The translations under genes and the position numbers were made by a program. 64,000 nucleotides of DNA from an uncultured Bacilli bacterium (lineage in GTDB: Bacteria > Bacillota_I > Bacilli_A > RF39 > UBA660), in NCBI GenBank assembly GCA_934167465.1, contig CAKPKR010000002.1:189130-253129 (forward strand), given 5' to 3'. Positions within the stretch are counted from its first letter, which is position 1. Each line of letters opens with the position of its first letter. The notes beneath the pieces are model-generated. The model made no database searches and was not told the DNA's origin. It saw only the letters and a program-made list of their open reading frames with translations. Of the stretch, positions 7,393 to 14,294 are shown in pieces.

Positions 7393-7655
7393 AAAGCTTC
7401 TTTTTTTAATTCTTCTTTGTATGCACTAATTATTGCATCTTCAAACATTTTTCTACATTCTTGTGTAATTGGATGTGCGATATCTTTGTATTCACCATCA
7501 GCTTTCTTCTTGCTTGGCATTGCAACAAATAAACCATTGTCACCTTCAATTATTCTTATATCTCTAATAACAAAGCAATCATCAAGTGTTACTGAAGCTA
7601 GTCCTTTCATTCTTGAATTTTCTTTTAGATAAATGTTAACAGATGTTATTTTCAT
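7380..7655 (-). CDS. spoVG: SpoVG RNA/DNA-binding regulator
   Basis: 91-aa SpoVG: MKITSVNIYLKE, SVTLDDCFVIRDIRIIEGDNGLFVAMPSKK and DIAHPITQECRKMFEDAIISAYKEE are all hallmark segments. SpoVG binds nucleic acids and affects septation, sporulation and surface gene expression in Bacillota. Of several ATGs, the one at 7655 has AAAGGAG at the right distance (8 nt). It forms its own short transcript ending at the terminator at 7362-7392. Confidence 0.93.
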   Translation of the reverse strand: MKITSVNIYLKENSRMKGLASVTLDDCFVIRDIRIIEGDNGLFVAMPSKKKADGEYKDIAHPITQECRKMFEDAIISAYKEELKKEALNID

Positions 7656-7719
7656 ATTCATCACTCCTTTTTAGTTTTTATCTAATTTTATTTTATAATA
7701 TTATTTTTATAATTGCAAG

Positions 7720-7932
7720 TTAATAATCAATTTTTATTGTTTTTGTAATAACATCTGAATATGAAAATGATTTAATTATTTCATTATCTAGCTCTACTAA
7801 AAAAACATGACTATATAATTCTTTTAATACTACATCATATTTTTCAAATTTATTTCTTCCTAAATTATATTTAATGGTTATTTTACTTCCTAAATGATTA
7901 TTTAATTGTTCTTTTATGCTATCTATAGTCAT
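7720..7932 (-). CDS. veg: Veg protein
   Basis: 70-aa Veg, a small protein linked in Bacillus to biofilm gene regulation through SinR and to spore outgrowth. MTIDSIKEQLNNHLGSKITIKYNLGRNKFEKYDVVLKELYSHVFLVEL, then SFSYSDVITKTIKI, fit the family well (usual length about 86 aa). GGGGGAAAAT precedes the ATG. It lies 9 bp after yabG, the same neighbour as in B. subtilis. Confidence 0.88.
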   Translation of the reverse strand: MTIDSIKEQLNNHLGSKITIKYNLGRNKFEKYDVVLKELYSHVFLVELDNEIIKSFSYSDVITKTIKIDY

Positions 7933-7941
7933 ATTTTCCCC

Positions 7942-8709
7942 CTATCTTGGATAACCAACATACATTGTTCCTTTTGTTCTAATACCTCCTATACCATCTT
8001 TTCCATATTTTGTATTTTCAATAATTCCTTTTAAATCAATATCTTCAGTACTTACTGATAAACTTAATTTAGCAGCTATTATTGCAGGATCTAATGCATG
8101 AATATTAATTCTTTTAGGACTGGAAGCAAAATTAGCACCGGCTTTTATCAATTCTTCATAATCAGATTGACATCCGCCTGCTACAATAATTAATTTTTGA
8201 TGACTTTTTTCATATTTTCTTGCTTCTTTTATTGCTTCAACATAAAATAAACTATTCTTATAAGAATTTATATCATTTATATCATTTTTTTTATAATAGG
8301 CATCATGACCTGTTATTACCACTATGTCAGGTTTATATTCCTCCAATAAATCACATATCTTACTCGGAATACTATATTCCTTTTCAAATATTCCAGCAGC
8401 CCATATTTTAGCATTCTTATAATATTTTAAACATCTTTCAAGGTAATCAGCATCACTATCTATATGAAGAATTTTTCCTGGCAAATAAAAATAATCATCA
8501 CGATCTAAATTATTTATTTCTTTTACAAATTCTTCATCTCTTGGTGCTTCTTCTTCATATTTTACCAAATCATCTTTATCACTATCTGCACATAATCTTA
8601 TATTTACGCCTACTAAATAACATACATCATCATTAATTTCTGTTATTTTAAATATTAAATCATTATTATATGATTTTCGAGTTACTAAATCTCCTACTTT
8701 AAAATTCAT
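7942..8709 (-). CDS. yabG: Sporulation protease YabG
   Basis: 255-aa YabG, the sporulation-specific protease that trims coat proteins such as SafA and SpoIVA and exposes glutamines for transglutaminase cross-linking (GerQ, encoded here at 5335, is a transglutaminase substrate in Bacillus). N-terminal barrel MNFKVGDLVTRKSY; peptidase core ILHIDSDADYLERCLKYYK, VITGHDAYYKK and VVAGGCQSDYEELIKAGANFASSPKRINIHALDPAIIAAKL. The ATG at 8709 has GGGTGA 5 nt upstream; the TTG at 8721 is inside that site. Co-transcribed with veg. Confidence 0.9.
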   Translation of the reverse strand: MNFKVGDLVTRKSYNNDLIFKITEINDDVCYLVGVNIRLCADSDKDDLVKYEEEAPRDEEFVKEINNLDRDDYFYLPGKILHIDSDADYLERCLKYYKNAKIWAAGIFEKEYSIPSKICDLLEEYKPDIVVITGHDAYYKKNDINDINSYKNSLFYVEAIKEARKYEKSHQKLIIVAGGCQSDYEELIKAGANFASSPKRINIHALDPAIIAAKLSLSVSTEDIDLKGIIENTKYGKDGIGGIRTKGTMYVGYPR

Positions 8710-8736
8710 ATAATCACCCAATTAATTGTATGAAAA

Positions 8737-8764
8737 AAAATACAATTTATGTATTTTTTTCACT
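8737..8764 (-). terminator. Terminator of the 452-aa surface protein gene
   Basis: Minus strand AAAAAAATACATAAATTGTATTTTTTTT, directly after the stop codon and before yabG. Confidence 0.5.
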
Positions 8765-10121
8765 ATGGTACGAGAATAATACGGAAACCATAAGCATTAT
8801 GTGCTCCACCATTATACCTACCAAAATATAATTGTCCTGAAACTCCTCCATAACTGTTGTAGCCACCACGATCGAACCAAGGAAAAGAAGAATCTATAAA
8901 ATCTTGTGTATTTGAATACCAACTATTATGATATCTTACACCAGTATCACCATCTGGATAACTTTTAAATGGACCCATTTCTCCAGTTGCATCTCCTAAA
9001 ATTCTATATTGATAACTTGTTTGTGTGCTTGATGCATTATAAACATCAAAATATTTTGAATTATAATTACTAACTGTTAATCCACTTAAACCTGGTTTTC
9101 CACTTACATATCCAGCTACATACTCTACAGTTCCACCACTCATATCATAAACACCTGTTATATTTCCAGTTGTACTAGCTAAATATCCTATTTCGGTATT
9201 ATATGGTTGATTATAACTACTCCCATCTCCACATATTCCAGGAATTGTTTGTTGATTTGTTGATGGTAAAGCACTATATCCTGTTTTAAACAAATTATTA
9301 TTATTCATATTTATTTCATAACCTATTCCATATTTTGAATGAGATAGATATGCTACTGCTCCCCATTCAGTATTTTTCATCATATGACTATCTAAATTTC
9401 TTTTATAATTATAACTTGTTAAAAAAATATTTCCGACTGTTATATTTCTCCAACTATAAACATTTGATTTTATTATTACTTTACTGGAATCATTACTATT
9501 TACTTGAGCTGTAGAAGTACTAGTAGCCCCTTTATATCCTGTTTCAAATTTTCCTACCCAAAAACCATTACTATTAAATGAAGTGAATGCTGGATGGGTT
9601 AACCACTCTCCATTATTACTACCTGTACTTGGTGTTGTATCTTTTGTTTCGAATTCTATTTCTATTGAATGTGGTCCTTTACTTGCTGTTCCGGTATTCC
9701 ATAATTTATATCTAAATCTAGGTATCCATACAAAATATGATTCGATTGCACTTTCAGGTATTGTATCTCCTACTTTATATGTCCCACTTGATAATATTAC
9801 TGCATTTGCCCATCTTTTATCACAATAGTTATACCGATTACTATTTGTATCGGCATATTTTACTGTTCCATTATTACTTATTGTTATTGGTATCATTCCA
9901 CTACCTAAAGTTGGTGGTACTACCTTACTTGAACATCCACCACTATTCATATTATTATATAATTCATTTAGAGCATCATTTACATTTATACTTGTTCCAT
10001 CACTTGCTTTATATAATACATCACTTGCTTTATATGTTGTTGCGGCATAAATTCCAAAACTTGTAAATATTATTCCACATATTACTATTAAAAATATTCT
10101 ACTTTTTATTATTTTTTTCAT
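8763..10121 (-). CDS. Large secreted surface protein, FGE-like C-terminal part
   Basis: 452-aa exported protein. Residues 1-55 match the 151-aa protein at 1170-1625 (signal segment MKKIIKSRIFLIVICGIIF, then ATTYKASDVLY.ASDGTS.NVNDALNELY). The body is rich in Ser, Thr, Asn, Tyr and Gly. The last 150 residues (MSGGTVEYVAG..., WFDRGG, GGAHNAYGFRIIL) resemble the end of formylglycine-generating-enzyme-like / lectin-fold domains, in which a GFR(I/V) strand closes the fold. No catalytic Cys pair typical of true FGE was recognised, so a binding role at the surface is more likely. AGTAGGAATTTATA precedes the ATG. The promoter upstream carries a G10 tract. Function unknown. Confidence 0.7.
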   Translation of the reverse strand: MKKIIKSRIFLIVICGIIFTSFGIYAATTYKASDVLYKASDGTSINVNDALNELYNNMNSGGCSSKVVPPTLGSGMIPITISNNGTVKYADTNSNRYNYCDKRWANAVILSSGTYKVGDTIPESAIESYFVWIPRFRYKLWNTGTASKGPHSIEIEFETKDTTPSTGSNNGEWLTHPAFTSFNSNGFWVGKFETGYKGATSTSTAQVNSNDSSKVIIKSNVYSWRNITVGNIFLTSYNYKRNLDSHMMKNTEWGAVAYLSHSKYGIGYEINMNNNNLFKTGYSALPSTNQQTIPGICGDGSSYNQPYNTEIGYLASTTGNITGVYDMSGGTVEYVAGYVSGKPGLSGLTVSNYNSKYFDVYNASSTQTSYQYRILGDATGEMGPFKSYPDGDTGVRYHNSWYSNTQDFIDSSFPWFDRGGYNSYGGVSGQLYFGRYNGGAHNAYGFRIILVP

Positions 10122-10145
10122 TATAAATTCCTACTTTCTAGATAT

Positions 10146-10200
10146 ATTATACCCCCCCCCCAGACGAAAAAATCAAGCAGAAATTTTGTTCGCGCTTTAT
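10146..10200 (-). promoter_or_regulatory. Second G10-spacer promoter (candidate phase-variable switch)
   Basis: Minus strand: -35 TTGATT (10171-10176), 19-bp spacer (10152-10170) whose -10-proximal half is ten G, -10 TATAAT (10146-10151), and the ATG of the 452-aa gene 25 bp further. Spacer length, G count and the upstream CGAACAAAATTTCTG block match the promoter at 1649-1700, although the genes are 8.5 kb apart. Confidence 0.75.
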
Positions 10201-10202
10201 TA

Positions 10203-10230
10203 TAAAAAAAAGAAGAATTAAATTCTTCTA
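10203..10230 (-). terminator. Terminator of the Tad-like operon
   Basis: Minus strand GAAGAATTTAATTCTTC followed by TTTTTTTT, overlapping the end of the last Tad-like gene. Confidence 0.7.
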
Positions 10231-11013
10231 AAAATTCATCATACTCATCATTGCAAACAATAGTAAAACTAGGATTCCACCACCTGTCACAAATAACATT
10301 TGCATTGTTTTGTTTTCCATTGTTTCAAGTCTTGCTTTGTATTTTTGTTCTCTTGCTTTATTTTGTAATGTTGAAACTGTTCTTGAAAACATTACTAATT
10401 GTTCTTGCTTATTTTCTTGTGAACCTAAACCTAAACGATATAATAAACGCATCATACGCATTGAATCTCTAACAGGATATTCTTTAGCAAAATCCATATA
10501 TGGTTCAACACTAGAATCACCCTCATCAATTCTTGCTACTAATCTTCTTAATCCTGATTGAAATATTTCAGGAGCTGTTTTAATAGATCTTGATAAAGCA
10601 ACTGGAACAGTATAGTGTTGTATTAAGATTTCCAAACTTTTTAAATAATATGGTAACATTTGATCAATTCTAGATAAATTTTTCTTGTAATAAGATTTTA
10701 ATTTAGTATAAGGTTGTTTAAATACCACATATCCTAATATAAATGAAACTAAAACATTTATAAATGAACTATTATACATTGAAAATAAGAATACTAAACA
10801 TATAATAGTAACTAATCCATTTCTAACTCTTTTACCAAACAAATCATTTACATCAACAGTATCACCATATCTAATGTTAAGCAAAAATTTGTAATCTTCT
10901 TCCATTAAAAATCTAAAATAAGGTTCTGTATCACCAATAAATTTTCTAGTATCAATTGTTTTTGTATATTCAAGCATGAATATTAAAACTGCAGCTATAA
11001 TTATAAATTCCAT
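10228..11013 (-). CDS. Tad-like pilus assembly membrane protein (TadC/GspF type)
   Basis: 261-aa inner-membrane platform protein of a Tad/type II secretion-like machine. Hydrophobic segments near residues 1-17, 70-95 and at the C-terminus (TGGGILVLLLFAMMSMM) flank a helical T2SSF-type cytoplasmic domain (IDQMLPYYLKSLEILIQHYTVPVALSRSIKTAPEIF...). It starts 1 nt from the TadB-like stop, so the two are translationally coupled and probably form the platform heterodimer. It is last in the operon and ends at a strong terminator. Confidence 0.75.
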   Translation of the reverse strand: MEFIIIAAVLIFMLEYTKTIDTRKFIGDTEPYFRFLMEEDYKFLLNIRYGDTVDVNDLFGKRVRNGLVTIICLVFLFSMYNSSFINVLVSFILGYVVFKQPYTKLKSYYKKNLSRIDQMLPYYLKSLEILIQHYTVPVALSRSIKTAPEIFQSGLRRLVARIDEGDSSVEPYMDFAKEYPVRDSMRMMRLLYRLGLGSQENKQEQLVMFSRTVSTLQNKAREQKYKARLETMENKTMQMLFVTGGGILVLLLFAMMSMMNF

Positions 11014-11918
11014 TATTCAGCCCCCACATTCTCATTATAATATTTTTCACCACTTAATAAGAAGTAAGTATTTATTATTATAATCCCATGTAATAAAATT
11101 TGTACTAGAAAGTTACTATCTAATAATTTAATATATGATTCAACACCTAATAAATATTGAACTAACATAACCATTAAATATAATACAATACCAAATTGTA
11201 AGAATTTTTTGTGGAATTCAGCTCTATCCATTCTATCACGATATACATTTTCAACAAGCATATCTATGTCTAATGACATATTTTCTAATGCATCACTAGA
11301 ATTTTTAGAACCTTCATTTGTAATTTGTAAGAATAATTGGTGCATATTTCTTACGATAAAATAATCATATTTTTCATTCATATATTCAATTGATTGTTCA
11401 ACAGTACCATTTTCATACGCTAAATCAATCATTGTTTGAACATCTGATTTAACAGGATCCTCTAAGATTCCTGATTCAACAACACCTTCCAATGCTTTAA
11501 CAAATGATTGTGTTGTTGCAAATTCCATAATTGTATTTGTAGTATATACTTGAACTTGTTCAAATATATACTCACTATATAACCTTTTACATCTTAAATA
11601 AGTAAGATAAGGTATAACTGATACTGCAATTACTGCATAAATTATAGAAATAATTATATTGTAGAAGTATAAGTATGATATTACTGCTGCTGAAACTGCA
11701 AATACAGTAATTTGAATTGTGTATTGTTTTTTAGTATATTCTTGTCCTAAATCTTTTACTTTTTGTCTTATTTCTTTAAAAGAATAAGGAGCAAATTTAT
11801 CATATATACTTCCTGCTCTTTTAGAAATATACTTATAGATACTATCACCTTGGTGGTTACGATATGACATAACAAACACTACAATAAATGCTATAAGTAT
11901 AAATATTACAAATTCCAT
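11013..11918 (-). CDS. Tad-like pilus assembly membrane protein (TadB type)
   Basis: 301-aa membrane platform protein: an N-terminal helix (2-20), a pair of helices near 75-105, a large helical cytoplasmic domain (QVYTTNTIMEFATTQSFVKALEGVVESGI...) and two C-terminal helices. This is the TadB/GspF layout. It sits between the secretion ATPase (10 bp away) and its TadC-like partner (overlapping by 1 nt). Confidence 0.75.
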   Translation of the reverse strand: MEFVIFILIAFIVVFVMSYRNHQGDSIYKYISKRAGSIYDKFAPYSFKEIRQKVKDLGQEYTKKQYTIQITVFAVSAAVISYLYFYNIIISIIYAVIAVSVIPYLTYLRCKRLYSEYIFEQVQVYTTNTIMEFATTQSFVKALEGVVESGILEDPVKSDVQTMIDLAYENGTVEQSIEYMNEKYDYFIVRNMHQLFLQITNEGSKNSSDALENMSLDIDMLVENVYRDRMDRAEFHKKFLQFGIVLYLMVMLVQYLLGVESYIKLLDSNFLVQILLHGIIIINTYFLLSGEKYYNENVGAE

Positions 11919-11928
11919 ATTATACCTC

Positions 11929-13035
11929 CTATTCTAAGATAACTTCAACATCATTTGTTGAATCTTCTTCTGAAGAATCAGTTTCCTTAATGATATTTTC
12001 ATTAAGAATAACACCTTGTGCATCTAAATAATTTATTAAATATTTAGATGGTTTCTTTTTGATTACATGACCACTTGATGATTTTTGATAAATTGTATTG
12101 TATACAGCATTATTATTTTCATCAACATAAAACTCCGTAACTTCACCAATTTCACGAACAAATCTCTTTGTTTGATTGTCCTGATAACCTCTTATATAAA
12201 CACCTATTTGTACATATCTATAAATAGATTTTAAAAATTGTTCAATATCTTGATTTGTTTCAAGCAAACTGTACATACGGTTTGGTATAGAAGCAGCTTT
12301 ATCAGCATGAATAGTTGATAAAATATAATGTCCAGAAGAAATTGAGTTACGAACAGCCATTACAGCTTCCGCACTACGAACCTCTGATAATAATATCCAT
12401 TTAGGGTTTTGACGCATACAAGTAACTAATACATCTGAATAAGATGCAATATTATTTGTTTTCATAGCGACAATATCTCTATGTGGAAATATTCTATCTA
12501 GGTGAAGTTCTAATGTATCTTCTATTGTAATTATCTTTTCATCAGGTCTGGTATGTGCAGCCAAATATTTAACAAATTCTGTTTTACCCGAACCAGTTTC
12601 ACCACAAACAATTATATTGCAGTGACCTTGAACACATTGTATTAAGAAATCATGAATATCTAACTCAATATATTTATCTTTCAATAATTTATCTTTTTCT
12701 AGTCTAATTTTTGCTGGTGTTTTACGAATAACACAAGCAATTCCATTTTTAGCAATAGAATCATGTATAAAGTTAAGACGTAATTCTGCCTCCTCGGCAT
12801 CCAAGAATGGATGAGCCATGTTAAATGTCTTACCCATTACATTGGAACATTGGAATGCTAATTTCTCCATAAATGCATTGTTTATAGCCGGATTTTCAAC
12901 TCTAAAAATCCCCCTTGATAATGTTTTTAACCATACTTGTCCACCATTACTATATGAAATATCAGTAATATCATCATTATCTAAATACTCTTTAACTGGC
13001 CCAAAATCAATTTGGGAAAACATACTATTATTCAT
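11929..13035 (-). CDS. CpaF/TadA-type secretion ATPase
   Basis: 368-aa type II/IV secretion ATPase powering pilus assembly. Walker A is CGETGSGKTEF near residue 145; the Walker B region follows as WILLSEVRSAEAV; the Asp and His boxes are represented by TIEDTLELHLD and GHYILSTIHADKA. The N-terminal domain (YLDNDDITDISYSNGGQVW) is the CpaF-type ring domain. The acidic C-terminal tail (EETDSSEEDSTNDVEVILE) is unusual. Gene order ATPase-TadB-TadC is that of tad loci. No prepilin peptidase (TadV) is seen in this window. Confidence 0.88.
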   Translation of the reverse strand: MNNSMFSQIDFGPVKEYLDNDDITDISYSNGGQVWLKTLSRGIFRVENPAINNAFMEKLAFQCSNVMGKTFNMAHPFLDAEEAELRLNFIHDSIAKNGIACVIRKTPAKIRLEKDKLLKDKYIELDIHDFLIQCVQGHCNIIVCGETGSGKTEFVKYLAAHTRPDEKIITIEDTLELHLDRIFPHRDIVAMKTNNIASYSDVLVTCMRQNPKWILLSEVRSAEAVMAVRNSISSGHYILSTIHADKAASIPNRMYSLLETNQDIEQFLKSIYRYVQIGVYIRGYQDNQTKRFVREIGEVTEFYVDENNNAVYNTIYQKSSSGHVIKKKPSKYLINYLDAQGVILNENIIKETDSSEEDSTNDVEVILE

Positions 13036-13040
13036 AATAA

Positions 13041-13862
13041 TTAGCTTTCTTTTGTATCTTCAGTTTTTTCAGTATTATTTTGAAGTTCATCATTTGGAAC
13101 AGTATTGGCATTAATAAAGTCTTTTAAAGTTTGTGAACTTACAGCAGTTTCACCTTCTGTAGTTGCTATAGTTACTCCGTGTGGAACAGGGAATAAAACT
13201 GTTGAATATGAAGTCATATAACTTGCTTTTCTAAGTAAAATATTAAGTTCTGGTTGTAATCCAAAGATTAAAGTAGAAGGTGTTCTAGCTTCTGCACTAT
13301 TTTCAAAAACATGTCTACCTTGTGAATCTTTAACTGCTAAAACTTTAACATTTTCAATTAATTTTCCAACCATTAATGTACCATTTTCATTTACAGCTTT
13401 CATATAAATGTCAATGTAATTATCTGGATAAATTGAATTACCATAAGTTGTATCCATTGAAACTGGAAAGTTATATGGAACTTCACCTTCTGCTAATTCT
13501 ACAAATGCAGAGTCTGGTAAGTCACTTTCTTCTACAACTACATCTGTATAAAACATACTTCCTTGTGGTATTACAGTATTATAGTTACTATATTTACCAA
13601 TTATTTGGTTTTTATTTCTTATTACATTACTTTGTAATACGATTGGTGCTACATCGATATATTCAATCATATCAGATGTAATTTGTGTTTTTGGCTGAAT
13701 TGTTTCTGCAGCTACTGGAATATTAGAAACAGGGTTAACCATTTTATTAATTTGATAACGATAACCAAAGAATAAAACTAGTATAATTACAAGAACTCCT
13801 AATATTGTAACTGTGTTTTTATTTTGCAAAAATCTTTTTGCAGCAATAATAAAATTATTCAT
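13041..13862 (-). CDS. CpaB/RcpC-like SAF-domain pilus assembly protein
   Basis: 273-aa protein with a membrane helix at residues 18-36 and a SAF (antifreeze-like) domain: NIPVAAETIQPKTQITSDMIEYIDVAP, then SMDTTYGNSIYPDNYIDIYMK, typical of CpaB/RcpC, which acts at the envelope in Tad pili. The C-terminus is polar (NNTEKTEDTKES). Five bases separate it from the ATPase gene, so it belongs to the same operon. Confidence 0.78.
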   Translation of the reverse strand: MNNFIIAAKRFLQNKNTVTILGVLVIILVLFFGYRYQINKMVNPVSNIPVAAETIQPKTQITSDMIEYIDVAPIVLQSNVIRNKNQIIGKYSNYNTVIPQGSMFYTDVVVEESDLPDSAFVELAEGEVPYNFPVSMDTTYGNSIYPDNYIDIYMKAVNENGTLMVGKLIENVKVLAVKDSQGRHVFENSAEARTPSTLIFGLQPELNILLRKASYMTSYSTVLFPVPHGVTIATTEGETAVSSQTLKDFINANTVPNDELQNNTEKTEDTKES

Positions 13863-13880
13863 TTTCTCTCTTCCTTTCTT

Positions 13881-14282
13881 CTAATATGGTGTTTCTAATA
13901 TTGCATCAAGCCTATTTACAATATCAAACTCCATTATTTCGCTTGTAACGTTAGAATTTAATTTTGCAGACACCTGTAAACTTACTTTTGGTGGACACTC
14001 ACTAACGTCGTAAATATCTATTTGATAAGTGTTTCCTATAGATACACTTTCAGCGAACCTTCTAATAAAATTCTCTGCGAATTTTTCTCTATTGATACAA
14101 ACATTACCTGTTGCACTATATTCTGAATAGTCAACAGCATCATACATCGCAGCTTCTGTTATTTCTTTCAATAATATATAATTTTGTTCATCTGTATTAG
14201 TAACATTTTGAAAGAAGATAATAAATGCGACAGAAACTACCCCAAGTACTACTACTAATACACCCCAGAATGATTCTTTCAC
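13881..14282 (-). CDS. TadE-like pseudopilin or small anchored protein
   Basis: 133-aa protein with one N-terminal helix (FWGVLVVVLGVVSVAFIIFF) and a small extracellular domain with two Cys (residues 62 and 92) that could form a disulfide. Position between the SAF-domain protein and the large secreted protein suggests a pilin-like or TadE-like component. No prepilin cleavage motif is obvious. Family not recognised with certainty. Confidence 0.55.
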   Translation of the reverse strand: MKESFWGVLVVVLGVVSVAFIIFFQNVTNTDEQNYILLKEITEAAMYDAVDYSEYSATGNVCINREKFAENFIRRFAESVSIGNTYQIDIYDVSECPPKVSLQVSAKLNSNVTSEIMEFDIVNRLDAILETPY

Positions 14283-14294
14283 TTTATCACCTTC

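Noticed and set aside
9737..10066. Long open frame on the plus strand opposite the 452-aa surface protein
   Set aside because: Composition is only the mirror of the real gene; no ribosome site or family resemblance. Similar opposite-strand frames near 5.3, 13.4, 17.7 and 44.9 kb were dropped for the same reason.
8763..10121. Active formylglycine-generating enzyme
   Set aside because: Only the terminal strand pattern matches; the catalytic Cys pair was not found and no sulfatase gene is present.
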